Source of the DNA: Bidens hawaiensis
Lineage: Eukaryota > Streptophyta > Magnoliopsida > Asterales > Asteraceae
DNA length: 64,000 nt
Direction: 5' to 3'
NCBI GenBank assembly: GCA_021521415.1
Contig: JAIQDT010003800.1
Coordinates: forward strand, 214,346-278,345
Shown here: piece by piece, positions 1 to 12,028 of the stretch
Numbering within the stretch: the stretch's first letter is position 1
Layout: every line of letters starts with the position of its first letter
Notes under the pieces: generated by a model
What the model was told of the DNA's origin: nothing
The model's database searches: none
What the model saw: only the letters and a program-made list of their open reading frames with translations
Translations under genes and position numbers: made by a program

Positions 1-928
1 ATCGTTTGATCAGAAGAAAATTTTCAAGAAAATAAAGAAGATAAGGAAGGAAAACTGACCTGATTATGAATCGATGGAAGAAATATTAATTCGAGATTGG
101 GAAATGGTTTAATAATAACCTGGAGGGACGGTTATAGGCTTGCCTCAATCCGCGTGCACGTCATTTCAGTTGGCAGAAGATATTTTGCTTTTCAAAATTT
201 GAAATTTTTACAGCTGTCGCGCCTTATCTGTAAAAATTGGGGGCAATTGTTGGGTGTAGATTTTTTATCCTCAGAATTGAGCCTGACTTAAGGATATTGA
301 CTTAAGCTGTTATTCTGAGGAAGGTACGTTGACTAATTCAATTGTCCTATATTATCTGATTGTTTTGCAGATAAGAGCACGTGGTAAATATGTTTATAAG
401 AACGTGGATTGCAACGGAATGCTACTTGAACTTCGTCAACAAAGAACGTGGGCAGCAACGGCTTGTTGAAGAAATAGTCTAGGGTTTCCTAAATAATCGG
501 GATATCAATTGTAATCTTTTATTATATATATATATGAGCTGATAATATCATTAGACACACACAATTCACTTATTCAGCTACTAGTAGTCATTGTATCACT
601 TAGCTCACGATCACTTATCAGCTCCACCATTTGTAAACACCATTTTTATTAATATAATTGACGGTGATAGTTTTCACCGTCTGGGGGTTTTTTGTGCCGG
701 AGATCATAATAATCAAGCGTTAATTCGACCAAAAGTTAAGTTCATAATCTTTAACCGAAGAGAATCGACTAAAGATTACGTTGTAAACTCTTGACCGAAA
801 CGAAGATTATCATAATCAAGGGTTTTTTCCCTTGTAATCATATCCTTGTGTTCACTCTTATTGTTAACAAGCACTCCACCTCACGCACTAATTTGATCAA
901 AAGTTGCTCCGTCAATTTTTGACCGAAA
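1..928 (+). mobile_element. 3' end of an LTR retrotransposon: polypurine tract and 3' LTR
   Basis: A purine-rich tract (AAAAATTGGGGGCAAT, about 232-247) is followed directly by TGTTGGGTG at 248, the usual layout of a polypurine tract and the start of a 3' LTR. A TATA-like run lies at about 520-535. The sequence then reads as non-coding to about 928, where an ...AACA end is the best guess for the LTR terminus. A 10-bp inverted repeat (TCCTCAGAAT at 268-277, its complement at 312-321) sits inside the LTR. The 5' LTR is outside the window, so the family and the exact end cannot be proved. The layout is known biology; the assignment is inference. Confidence 0.45.
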
Positions 929-929
929 C

Positions 930-3290
930 AATATGGCATGGGAAACTTGTTGGTAAGATGATGTATAAGTGTGTCTGTTAGGTCACATTGTGATGGCTAA
1001 GTAGTACCATTCATTTGAAGTTAAAGAGGGCCTGCTTTTGGTGAAGGTTTTGGTATCACATGCTTAACTTAAATGCATAAGTCATTAATGTTTACATGCA
1101 TTAATAACATGCTAATTATATGAATTTGAGTATATTTGCTTTACATGTTATGTTGTATAACATGTTTATCTATATGACTATATGCTTATGAGGACATGAG
1201 GTTATCTTTATATAAAAGTCATAAACAATGAGATATGGTAAATTGGATTAACTAAACCTCAATTATATTATTGTTTTTTTTAAACTATAGTGTAGTTTCA
1301 GAATAAATTTAGCTACGGCCTACATGTAGAAAATTAAGGATAACGTATACTGTAAAGAAGACTCGAGAGGTAAGAAAGAACAAGGGATAATAAGCTTAGG
1401 TCCTAGTAGGGTTGCGGAAGATATAATTAGTTTAGAGATTTACAAATTTTTAGAAGCCTATTCGTGTAAATTTACAAGATTTAAAAGTGTGTTTGAATTA
1501 GTTTATTAAAATAAGTTATGTGTTAAGCAAAAGTCATTTTGTGATTTTCTAACATAATATAGGTATTTACCCTTTAATACTCTAATAAGCGCTTCACTTT
1601 GGTGTTGCAATAAGATGATAAGTTGTTTAGGTTAGCTAACATGGCATCCCTTAGGCTACATATCTATAATGTAGTGGTTCAGATCAGGATTCTTCTTGAT
1701 GAATCATTTTGTAAACAACAAAGTTACAACACTCGCCTAGTTTAAGTTTTTAACCAGTATTTTATGGGTCAATATCTAGTTTTGTTAAAGTAAGTTGATC
1801 AACTTATCCTTAGTGATTTTCCTGATGTCTTGTCATATTTTATTATTTGCAGAACAAGTTCCTTGGGTTTCTAAGGCTCAATTGCAACGAATATATTAAG
1901 GTAAAATTGGATGAGACGAGAAAAGCAAGACGTTACAAATATAGTAACATGACATTTTACAAAATTTTGGATGCAAAGTGTGATTTGTTTGCATGATATG
2001 TGACTATTATAGTTGTAACTTGTAAGAGTGTCGTACTTTATGTGTATGAAGTAATTTTCTTAACTACATATCATCTCTCATATTTGTAATTTTCTTAACT
2101 ACATATCATCTCTCATATTTAAAATCATTTATAATATTATGAAGTATCAACGACTAGTCACCATTTCTCACATCCGCCACCATCCTCCACGGCCCCACAT
2201 CATCCTCCAATATTCAAACATATTAATATTGATATGAGCTATGAAACCTACGTCAGGTAGTAATGAAATTTTAAGTTTATTTTTCATATTGATGGTAAAG
2301 TATGGTGTAATAGGGTTATCTTTTTTTATTTAATCTATGACGGTTATTATTATTTGATTTATCATTTAATTTTAGATGTATTTTGTTAGTTATTATTTTA
2401 TCTATAATTTGAGCATTGGAATGTAAGACTAAAAGAATGTTCATTCATGCTAAAACATTTAAGGATCGTTTGCCAGTATCTCTGAATCACTCATAGGTAG
2501 AGTGCATTTGGTTAATTTAAAAGACACCTCTTAATTGTTTCTAGAGTTTCTTAATTGATAAATTTTAAAAACATACTAATTGATTCAGATACTACCTCTT
2601 AATCGGTCAGACCTCCTTATGGCTCAACACAAGGTTGCCAAACTCAACCCCCTTGCAGTTTGGCCAAATCAGTTCTTTAAGCAAAGTTGTTGTCTTGGTT
2701 GCCAACGGGCGAGTTTCACGGGTTATCGATTAGAAATATAAAAGATAATAATTGAATTTTATGTAAACATTATACTTTCAATCTTGTATTATTGCATTTC
2801 TAAAAAGGCCAAACGATAAAATCTTATTATTGTTTGTTAGATGATGTGACATAATGATGGAATTAGCATATTTCAATTAAATCAATCATAGGTCTGTTCA
2901 GGTGACTTGATAATGTGATATGATATTTTTTTACCGGCCAATATAATCAAATAGTAAAATACTCAACTAGTTCATTATAAAAGTTGTAATTATTACGTAA
3001 AAACATAATATTAAGTACTATTAAAACGGGTCATCAGTCAAGTACGTCTGCCCGTTTAATGTGTGTTTGAAAATATTTGTGTTGCTTCAAATTTTGTCAC
3101 AATAACGAGATTTATATGCCGACTAATTGTCAAAATAAACAAAAAAGTCATGGTTGTATTATATCAATGTTGATGTCAATGTCATGTCGTTTTAAGCATT
3201 TTCCCTTATACGAAAATAGTCAATAGCCATCCCATCCCGTCCTTTTCTCCCTCACCCTAATAAGCAACGTTTTGAAACGAGGCACGTAGC
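930..3290. other. AT-rich intergenic DNA, no gene recognised
   Basis: No reading frame of useful length and no recognisable protein, RNA gene or transposon end was seen. Short tracts resemble decayed repeat DNA, for example a 37-base direct repeat at about 2050-2120 (AATTTTCTTAACTACATATC twice). Confidence 0.5.
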
Positions 3291-3296
3291 TCTTAC

Positions 3297-3360
3297 CACT
3301 TGGGTAGTTGGCCAAACGGTAGAGACTTATGTTTCTTGGTAGAGGGTCATAAGTTCAATC
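3297..3360 (+). mobile_element. tRNA-like SINE head (possible)
   Basis: TGGCCAAACGGTAGAGAC resembles a Pol III A box, and AAGTTCAATCAC about 35 bases later resembles a B box. Flanks do not fold as a tRNA. A decayed SINE head is the likely reading, with low certainty. Confidence 0.25.
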
Positions 3361-3726
3361 ACTGATCATAGTGTTAGTTTTGAAAAATGGTATAATTTAG
3401 GAGTATTCTAGTTTGTTATTTAAAAAAGAAGAACCGTATGCTTTACTAGTTCATTACTGAGACTAGTCAAACCATATTTGAAAACCCGTTCCATCAAAAT
3501 TAGTATAAACATCAATAGTTTTAGAAACACAAGTCCTTGATACTTGTTGATCACGGTACACCGGTTCAATCATCATCCATAAAAACAAGTTAGAATTACT
3601 CAACCCGATCAGCAGTGTACTCTATTATCAAGATGATTCATGATCCTTGACAAGATTAGTTTTGACAAGCATGTTATTAGGAAATTTATAACTAGTATTT
3701 AATCATGCTTGTGTTTTCATTCTTTT

Positions 3727-4170
3727 GAGAGACAACCGGCTCGTCAAAAACACGAAGCGAGCCAAGCTTGGTTTTTGACGAGCCAAGCTTAGTCAAGCTC
3801 GTGAGATCGAGTCTAAACATAAGTTTGTTTATTGAATGAGCCCAAGCCCGAGTTATACTTATCAAACACGAGCTGGCTCACGAGCTTATTATTTACAAAG
3901 TTTATTTAATACCATATATACATTATATAATTACTATTATTGTATATAAATAATGATAAAACTAAATAAATAATATTTATTTTGATATATACAAAAACTG
4001 CAGCTAACAAGTACACTAAAATAATAAAAATATATATATAAACTAATAAACGAGCCAAGCCCAAACCGAGCTCAAGCTTTAAAACCTACACGAGCGGGGC
4101 TCGGGCTTTAGAAATAGAGCTCTTTTAAGTTAAACGATTCAAGCTCCGGGCCAACACGTTACACTTAAAC
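3727..4170. mobile_element. GAGCTC-rich non-autonomous repeat, copy 1
   Basis: Dense GAGC, AAGCTTG and GAGCTCG words with alternating orientation flank an AT-rich centre. The same word pattern recurs at 10433-10893, 14005-14600 and 26580-27065, so this is a dispersed family. Better-preserved copies carry ends like TAGAGGTGCAAAC, which fits hAT-type MITEs. The ends of this copy are blurred. Confidence 0.45.
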
Positions 4171-4450
4171 CCCTGGTTCATAGAACTTTTTTGATAACTC
4201 ATGAACCAGAAGACCAGCCTACAAAGTACGGTAAATTTCAAGACACTAAGATTTTTTTTTATTTTAATTTCATTCTAAATCAAATAAAAAGAACTAAATA
4301 TAATAAAGTACAGGTAGAACTTATACTACCAACAGAAACTAGCATTCCACCATTCCCACAACCCAAAACAAATCCAACTCCAAACCAACAAAGTTCCAAA
4401 CCATTTAACATAATTCAAATAACAAAACAAGTCTTCAAAACACATCAAAC

Positions 4451-4903
4451 TCAGTAAAGATCACCTTCTTTATGAGTGTGGATAACACAATTCGAAGTCG
4501 GGTACGAAACACAAGTCAACAAGTAACCCTCTTTCATTTGATTGTCATCAAGAAACGACCCGTCTGACTGGTCAACAGCACCTGAAGCTATCTTTCCAGC
4601 ACATGTCGAGCATGCACCCGCCCTGCAAGAATAAGGGAGCTCGACTCCCGCATTCTCAGCTGAATCAAGAATGTAACAATCATCAGGTGCATCAAACTCG
4701 TTTTCTTCACCGTCGGGTCCCACAAGTTTGACTTTGTAGGTAACCATGGCAGTTGTCCTGAATGATGACCCGGATTTTAAGCCGAAGGCTTTTGAGATGC
4801 TTTTGACTGATGGAAGTGTTGATGGGTATTTTACGAAAGTGTTGACCATGGCTTGGGGTGTGGTTCTGACCATGGTCTGGGAAGGGAGTGAGATGGACGA
4901 CAT
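4451..4903 (-). CDS. Chloroplast [2Fe-2S] ferredoxin, root (non-photosynthetic) type
   Basis: The intronless frame encodes 150 aa. Residues 1-52 are rich in Ser/Thr and basic residues and poor in acidic ones, as in a plastid transit peptide. The mature domain (about 53-150) has the plant ferredoxin iron-sulfur ligands C93, C98, C101 and C131 (CX4CX2CX29C) in [13 protein letters not shown], and ends in HTHKEGDLY. The family carries electrons in the plastid stroma. The C-terminal HTHKE and the SYPTSNCVI stretch look more like heterotrophic (Arabidopsis Fd3-like) isoforms, which take electrons from NADPH via FNR to nitrite and sulfite reduction; that subtype is inference from memory of the family. 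Just upstream of the ATG is a good 3' splice site (ATCCAG/GTCAGT), so the leader is probably spliced. Confidence 0.93.
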   Translation of the reverse strand: MSSISLPSQTMVRTTPQAMVNTFVKYPSTLPSVKSISKAFGLKSGSSFRTTAMVTYKVKLVGPDGEENEFDAPDDCYILDSAENAGVELPYSCRAGACSTCAGKIASGAVDQSDGSFLDDNQMKEGYLLTCVSYPTSNCVIHTHKEGDLY

Positions 4904-4909
4904 ACTGAC

Positions 4910-6842
4910 CTGGATACAAATGCAATAAAAATAAACAAATTAAGATGATATCGAGACATAATTGGGTAAGACGCAAATACGCATTTTGAAAGTGACAGAT
5001 AATCAATTGTCGCAAAACGCGCTGCATGATATAGTGTTTGGATGTGATTTTATCGTTTACAGTTGCAATAATCCAATACGATATTTGATTATTTAAGAAA
5101 TTTAAAAGTAAATCAACTAAAAAGGTCAAAATATTTTTTGTGAAAAAGCTGAGAAATTGTGTGACAGGGTCACAGGAGTAAGAGTCTATCATATTAAGTT
5201 ACAAGATAGGATGAAAATGTGATAAGTTTACGCTTATATTAAAGAAAACTTGTTCCAAATTAATAAGAACTGAGTAGTCAGAATCAAAATCTGTTTATCC
5301 AAACAAAGAATCTGGTTATTTCTCAACTTCAAGTCATAAAACACTAAAGACATTATAATCCGGAGTTCAACAGCAAGAAGAAAGCATCTTTTTTGCTAAA
5401 AAGTGAATATTCATACTAACTAAAGAGGGGTTCTTCATGGTATCAAGAATGAACCACTCTCAAAGACAATACTATTATTCACTATTTCATTAATCCAAAA
5501 AGACAAAACTTGTTCAAGTTTAAACTTCTCAAAAGAATATCAACGACCATAGTGTTGTGTTACTCGGTCTGTACGACATAAATAAACAGTTGATCCCAAA
5601 ATATAGGTGGGTGTGTTATTTTAACAAATTGGCACACAAACAACTAAACATTCAATGCTAATGGTGAAACAAGTAACATGTCTAGAACATTTATCTATGT
5701 TTGAGAATCCCGTTATTAGAAGCAATCTTTGCAACTTGCAATCCCAACGAAAAGAGAGCAACACACGTAGCAGCACTAAAACATTTAAAAAGACAAAAAA
5801 ACTAGCCAACATATGGTGATATAAATGATTTATAAAATTGTGCACAAATTCAGTTTCAGAAATCCAGAGTGCAGAGACCACAGGCTCAAAGAAGTTTTAA
5901 GTTCAGTCTGTGATTGTGTAATTACACAATTGAAAAAGAATGAATAGTTTAGCTGTAAACAGTGTTGTTGAACTTGCTAGGCGTAGTCAAGCGGGAACGG
6001 TGAGGTATAGACTAGTAATCAATCAGAATTAATAGGGATTAATTGGAATTTATATGTAATTTTTCAAATATACATATAATATACCAAATTTTATATATAA
6101 AATTTTCAATTTTGACTAAATTTTTACCGAATAGCGATAAATCGGCAACCAGTTGGGTGGTGTACCGACTACCGACTAGCGAAAAATCGGCGCCTAGGCG
6201 TTGATTAACCCTGCTTAATCGCTAGTCTGTACCTCACCAGCAACAGTTGCCGCTTATTCGCTATTTGGTCAAAAATCAGTCAAAATTGAAAATTTTATAT
6301 GTAAAATTTAGTATTTATATGTATATTTGAAAAATTACATATATATTCTAATCCGATTAATTCCACACGGCCTAGAGTTCTACCACAGTGGTTGTAAAGC
6401 AAGCAGCCATTGTACTTAATAAAATGCATAAGGAATGAAAGATATGCGAAAACGAACATAATTTTTTTACTTTTTTTTTGTGATTTGAAGTCACACAAAC
6501 CCTAGATGACAAGTACTCTAATTGAAAATGAGTTACCCCAATTAACTAGTTCAAAAATTATAATTTGACATCCCAAACACATCATGTATTTAATTTGTTT
6601 TGCAATTGATTTCACAACCACGTGCATGTAATGTAAAATGTAAGCTTCAACCGCAACAAAAATCTTCCCAAATTATTGAATAAACAAGTAACAGTAAGTT
6701 TATACATGGTTCCAAAAACCTAAATCGGTGAAATTATAGATCTATTTGATAACAGTATCGATTATAAACAAGTAGCGTGATAGCATCGGATAGATCAAAT
6801 TAAAAAGATGAAATTTAAAGGATTTGTGTGAAATGAACTTAC
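4910..6842 (-). other. Probable 5'-leader intron of the ferredoxin gene
   Basis: On the minus strand a TTTGTATCCAG acceptor lies six bases before the ferredoxin ATG. A matching GTAAGTTC donor is seen at 6842, just downstream of a TATA-like box at 6902-6910. Joining them gives a leader exon of about 30-40 bases (6843 to about 6880) and a 1.93 kb intron. No coding potential was found in between; a foldback repeat at 5970-6365 sits inside. The pairing is inference, since other donors are possible. RNA reads across 4909/6843 would settle it. Confidence 0.5.
5970..6365. mobile_element. Foldback/MITE-like element inside the ferredoxin leader intron
   Basis: The stretch at about 6028-6125 returns in reverse complement at about 6275-6362 (for example AATTTTTCAAATATACATAT against its complement). 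An inner pair, GGTGAGGTATAGACTAG near 6000 and CTAGTCTGTACCTCACC at 6222-6238, is also inverted. So the element is a nested imperfect palindrome. No transposase is present. Confidence 0.5.
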
Positions 6843-6901
6843 AAATGAAATGAAGCGGAGTAATCGAGGGTTAATTAAGCAAGTGTGTGAGGGTTCATTT
6901 A

Positions 6902-6910
6902 TTATATATA
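6902..6910 (-). promoter_or_regulatory. TATA box of the ferredoxin gene (predicted)
   Basis: The minus strand reads CTATATATAATAAATG. A start site 25-35 bases downstream would give a short leader exon ending at the donor at 6842-6843. Upstream on the gene strand is the (TACGT)7 array. Confidence 0.4.
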
Positions 6911-6945
6911 GTGGGTGGGGTGGCGCTTGGAACCTGCTCAAGAGG

Positions 6946-6980
6946 TACGTTACGTTACGTTACGTTACGTTACGTTACGT
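6946..6980. repeat. (TACGT)7 pentanucleotide array
   Basis: Seven perfect tandem TACGT units. Each contains an ACGT core, the core of plant bZIP (G-box/ABRE-like) sites. The array lies 36-78 bases upstream of the predicted ferredoxin TATA box. Confidence 0.9.
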
Positions 6981-7041
6981 TATACCCTAACTCCAAATAA
7001 TATTAATATTACTTTATTCAAGTACCAAATAATAGTTTCTA

Positions 7042-7112
7042 TGTAGTCTCGTGGTAGCTCCACTATGACTTTTATTATAAAAACATCATTGATTCGAGTC
7101 GGGTCTTGTTTG
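7042..7112 (+). mobile_element. tRNA-like SINE head (possible)
   Basis: TAGTCTCGTGGTAGCT resembles an A box and GATTCGAGTC a B box about 40 bases further on. No tRNA cloverleaf could be drawn. Likely a decayed SINE. Confidence 0.25.
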
Positions 7113-9340
7113 TTATAAAATGTTATGCATGAGTCAGGGTTTTATCATAGGGAATATTCGAATAGTGGATTTAACTTGGAGTTGGTGATGGGCATTGGGC
7201 GTGGATGACCTGTTGCCAATATGTAGACCGGGCTTTGTAAGTCATTTAAAAAAAACTATGCGGACATGTTCGATGGTGTAGGAAAGATATAGCGGGAAAG
7301 GGAAGAAGAGTAGGGTGATAAGTTATTTGATAAATGGATTCATTTGAATAAAAGAAATTGTAGTTTGTGCTGTCGGCAGAAGGAAAAGAAGAAAAATAAT
7401 CCACGAAATTTTCCCCACTAACATGTGGATCAATTGGCAAGGCAAAAATGGCCTAATTTTTTAGCAAGAAAAAAGAGTTTGTGTAACGAAGGTTATAAAA
7501 AGAAGATTATAGAAGATACAAGTCAAAGGATTTTCTACAAGTGAGACAATTCATGATTATGTTTTGAGTTTTAGCATCTTGCTAAAAGCTTAGTGATTTT
7601 TAGTATACATCTGTGAAGAAATTGTATTTTGATTTGCAGCTTCAACTTCAATAGTACAATCCTTAGGTTGGGTTAGTCGACTTAATAGTATAATCACTTT
7701 ATGAGTATATATTTTAAAATTAAAATAACATGCTTTTTTATTAAAATAATGATCTTGCTATCCCACTTAATTTAAGTCAAAATATGGCTTCTACAAATTA
7801 CTAATGTAAACATGAAAATACTGTTGGCAAAAAATAATAAAACATGGGAATATATATATATAATAAGATAACTTTTTTCCTACAAAATATAATATTAGTC
7901 TTCTTTAGGTACAAATTGTTTTAGAAAAAGGAACCCAATTTTATGAAAATTGTGAATTTAGATTAGAAAATAATAAAAACAGTATCCTTTTTATAAATAT
8001 TTTTCATTTAAGTAAAATACAATGCTTCAAAAAAAAAGTTAATTACAAGATCAAATAATATTTTTTTGTTGTTTGGTACTTTTCAATGTTTTTGTGCTTA
8101 TTTTATAATAATAATATTTATATAGCTATCATATTTGGAAAATCATCTCTTTAAAAAAATGCAACATTGTGTTATTGTGTTTCTAATTCAAATGTAATAT
8201 TATATCTATTACTATCTTCAAACAATAAGAACCTTTTATTAGTGACAAATTGAATTCCAACCAATACATTATTCGGTTTTTAGTCATTTTCGGCTCACAC
8301 CAAAACTAGTAATAATGTCAGTTTTAACTTTCAACATAGTTTACACTAGACATGTGGTCTCTAAGAACATGAGCCAATCAAAGTAGTTTAATTTAACTAT
8401 TTACTGTTTTTCTTTTACATTGTTCTAATTAAAGTATCTACACAAAGGAAAAAAGCAAAATAATAATAAGAGAAAATTACGATTTGACTCCCTAGAAATA
8501 ATCGGCGAGAGACCGTTGGACCACTGAAAACTATTTTGCGCCTGTGCCTTTATATATCTCCGGCGGGCTTTTTTTCTCCTTCCGTTAGTCAAACAATCGT
8601 AATTGCAGTTTTGAGTAGACCAAAGAGAACAAATATGAGAGCCTTTAGAGCTATAGAAGGGAGACTACAAATGATTTGATTGCCTCTTAATCATGACTAA
8701 TAGCTATTTCTCTATTCAATAAAGTTACCAATTAGCGATGGTTTTTAATTTTATATTACAAATGGTTTGCCCACCAGAAGTTTCCTAAACCAAGTTCGGT
8801 TAACCAAGCTCATCCTATTTATTTAATTTTTTACCTTTTGTATTTATATCAAGCAAAAAAAAACAAATACCATAAAGGATAATCTAAATGTAATTATAAT
8901 CTATAGTTCATACATTGTTATTCTAACGGCATCTCAGAGGAGAAATGACTATCTTCTGATAAATGGTACGATTTTTAGAACTTTAGAACGAAACGACTAA
9001 GTACAGTTTAAAAATTAGAATCAAATATATATACATAACTTTTATATTCCTAACTGTAACCGTAAACTTTTAAAAAACAAGTTCTAAACCGTATAAATTT
9101 CTAACCAATCAAACTGGCCAAGTTGCCTGGTTTAAGCTAATCATTAAGTTTCTACAGTTTATAGACATCCCAACACAGCATGTAAATGGTTAAAACCAAC
9201 AAATAGAAGTATAAAAAAAGGTCTATAACCATTAAACATAATGTTCATAACAGCATCTAATACAATAAGTAAACAAACATCCATCAAGCCAAAAACAATA
9301 GCACCAATAAACAAAATGCTTCCAAAAACTGACCTCAAAC
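7113..9340. other. AT-rich intergenic DNA, nothing recognised
   Basis: This lies between the ferredoxin promoter and the 3' side of the L10a gene. Poly(A/T) tracts and short (TA)n runs were seen, but no supported gene. Confidence 0.5.
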
Positions 9341-9359
9341 GAAAACCAAAGATAAACAC

Positions 9360-11106
9360 CTAAAAGATGCGAACCGGCTTTCCCATTGTTGTCTTCAAGT
9401 ACAAACAACGAACCTGCAATAAATAAATTTAAAAACATAATAAGATTTCATCAGTTTATTATTGATAAAGATCTTATCAAAAAATATAAACTCACATTCT
9501 GCCAGTTTTTCTTCAACAACGAAACCAAAAAGTTAACGCTCATCTGCACGTTTTGGAAAATCTGTTTTTCCTCCATGCTGCAGTTCCCAACAGCAACTCC
9601 CATACACAACACCTTCTTCAGTTGAAACTTGACAGTTGCTTTAGTTTCATTCACCTTAGCCTCGAGAGACTCCTGATGAGAAACAAGTGTCGGGAATTTA
9701 CCTGCATTAATATAAACAAAGCTAATTAAAACTTAAAAACATTTAAGCATAATAAAAAACAAATTTGTTTCAACCGATACACTTACCTGCTTTGTTTAGA
9801 CCCGGGCCCAACAAACGGGGAATCTGCTTAATAACAGATTCAGAAGCCAAAAACGCTTGGTGCTTCTTGGCGAGCTTCTTAACAAGCTTTTTGTTCTTGT
9901 TGAGCTTCTTGAGTCCTTCAACATCCATGTACTCAAGACCGATCTTTTGAGCCTGTAAAGATCACAAAACATGAATGTTTCGCCACTTGTGTAACATAAC
10001 TTCTATCATAGATTTATTAAATAAAAATAATAATAAAGTGAGAATACCTCTTCAACATGTTGTGCATCACCGAGCATGCAAACTTTCAATTTGGGACGAG
10101 GAATGTGAGGCAATTTCACGGTTCCACTGAACCGTTTATCCTTTTGTGGGTCGTAGTTCTTGAGTCCGATCTGGAGCTCGATGGTCTCAGTGAAGTTACG
10201 TTTCTTTTCCTTAGCATCGGTGGTAATTTGAGTAATGGCTTCACGCAGGGCTTCACTCTGAAGCTTACTGTAAAAATCAATTAATTAAATACGAGAACAG
10301 TCAAATGAACAAAACAGTTAAACTAGAATTTCAAAATGTCTTCCAGAACTAAACCAAATTAATGTCAAGCAACCATTTGAAAATATATTTTTTTGCAAAA
10401 CAAAATCAGATTCTACAAAATTATCATAATTAGAGGTGCAAACAAGGTGAGCCGCACAAAAGCTACTCAAGATCAGATATATAAAAAAACTCAAAATGAG
10501 CTGAGCCTTTTCAAGCTCAAACTGAACCCAAACCTCAAATAAAGCTCGTATAGTTATCAAGCCTGAGCACAAGCGTTGTGTGTTTTTAAATTTTATATCT
10601 TCTGAACTTCTATGTATTAATTTTACACTGCAGAAGTGAGCCCGAGCTGAGGTTTTGCTCGTTTAAGATACTACGCAAGATCAAGCCGAGCTTAGGCTCG
10701 TTTAAGATTTTTTTACAAACTATATAAAAGTAATTAAAAACGTGTATACATTAATTAATAAACTATAAGAAATTAAACAATAACTTATAAGCAAGCCAAG
10801 CCGAAGCCTGAGCTTGAAAAAACAACTCAATAGCCGAGCTCAAGCTCTCGTCAGTGAAACTGAGCTTATTTGAGCTCGGTGTACGCCCCTAAATTCATAA
10901 TACAGATTGATACATGACATAAAACAAATTCCAGTTTCAACAATAGATTAATTCCATTCATAAAAAAGCACATAAATTGCTAGCCTAAACCAACAACTAT
11001 TATTAAAAAATGCATATAGCTCAGACAAATTATTTATGACGTAAGTAACAAAACATATTGTAAACACTGAAAACAATCAAAGGTGCAATCGATAAACGTA
11101 CCTCAT
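9360..11106 (-). CDS. RPL10A: 60S ribosomal protein L10a (uL1), five coding exons
   Basis: The minus-strand coding exons are 11102-11106, 10048-10267, 9787-9952, 9496-9701 and 9360-9413, all with GT-AG borders. They join in frame to 651 nt, giving 216 aa, the usual plant L10a length. The product begins [14 protein letters not shown] and ends TMGKPVRIF. It contains the uL1 landmarks [14 protein letters not shown] and [13 protein letters not shown]. uL1 forms the mobile L1 stalk of the large ribosomal subunit in the cytosol, where it handles E-site tRNA. The first coding exon holds only ATGAG, so the start depends on correct splicing. A non-coding exon lies further upstream. Intron 1 carries a GAGCTC-rich repeat. 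Confidence 0.95.
10433..10893. mobile_element. GAGCTC-rich hAT-type MITE, copy 2, in L10a intron 1
   Basis: It starts TAGAGGTGCAAAC and ends GTACGCCCCTA, an imperfect terminal inverted repeat of the form seen in plant hAT elements. The inside is packed with GAGCC/GAGCTC words in both orientations. A clean 8-bp target duplication could not be established. Confidence 0.5.
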
Positions 11107-11420
11107 TTTTGTTAGGTTTTCCTTGGTAAAACTTCACTTCTGCGTATAAAATGAAATACATAACAAATTATTAGTTTCATGAACATTCAAATATATAATG
11201 CAATGTAAATAATGAAAACGAGCTAACTAATTGAGTAGAACAAGCTTAATTGTATCATAATCTGTTACAAATGAATGATAATATTAAAGTTAGATAGAAA
11301 AGATGAAGATGTGTATGTACCTTCGGTAGAATGAACCCTAGCAGGGAGGAAAACGGCGGCCTGAAATCTGAATAAACTTAATAGGAGGAATGAGAAACCC
11401 TAATTGGGCCTGGGTCCGGA
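11107..11420 (-). promoter_or_regulatory. L10a leader exons and promoter with telo-box and site II motif
   Basis: The coding exon continues upstream to an ACGCAG acceptor (exon start 11139). A GTACAT donor ends a non-coding first exon at 11321. A telo-box (AAACCCTAA, 11395-11403) and a site II element (TGGGCC, 11405-11410) follow, one base apart. This pair is the known signature of plant ribosomal protein promoters that respond to growth and TCP factors. Spacing and pairing are seen directly; function is from the family. Confidence 0.65.
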
Positions 11421-11676
11421 AAATCTTGACCCATTATCATTTTATAAACATGTATTCGGTAGTCACGTTTATAGGTTACACTTATAATCTTGGTATCTAT
11501 GTTTAGAGATATAAAGGCTACAATTGTTAATCATCTTCTCTATTTTATTTCATTACCTTCATTGTCCAAATAACCCCTAGTCTCCTCATGTTTATATAAG
11601 TTATGCTTCAAACTATGTTTGACCTAACGTACTGGACGCTTTGCCTCTTCCAAAACACCCGAAAGCGCCAAGAACA

Positions 11677-11692
11677 CCCCCCCCCCCCCCCC
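11677..11692 (+). repeat. C16 homopolymer
   Basis: Sixteen consecutive C residues. The surrounding 11600-11880 is unusually G/C-rich for this region and shows no gene that can be supported. Confidence 0.9.
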
Positions 11693-12028
11693 AAGGCTCT
11701 TTGAGGGCAAAAATAGCTTGGATGTTTTGTGCAAATCTCCTAGTGGGGGTTGACTTTGATTCAAGCCAAATAGAGAACAAGGTGGGGGCGTCACCGCTAT
11801 GCACGATCTTAAAACTGATCAATGTGTACAAAGTGATGCACAAAAGGACGTATAATGTACTTCTACGTTTCCTAACCTACACATTTTATATATGAACCCC
11901 CAAAACTATAACTTAACATAAAAACACTTAAAACTTGATTTCATACATGTGTTTGGTGGATCCTATGTGTGTGATGCTTAACGAGTGAGCTTAGCCAACT
12001 TCATAACACATTTGATAAATGATGAGTT

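Noticed and set aside
660..690. Hairpin GACGGTGA/TCACCGTC followed by T-rich DNA, like a bacterial terminator
   Set aside because: The window is plant nuclear DNA and this lies inside an LTR; such terminators are not expected.
3297..3360. True tRNA gene
   Set aside because: A- and B-box-like words are present, but no acceptor stem or anticodon arm forms.
4707..5192. 161-codon minus-strand frame overlapping the ferredoxin start
   Set aside because: It runs in another frame through the leader and transit-peptide region and has no conserved features.
10433..10893. Clean 8-bp hAT target duplication around the MITE
   Set aside because: TCATAAT is found on both sides but shifted by two bases relative to the element ends, so it cannot be taken as a duplication.
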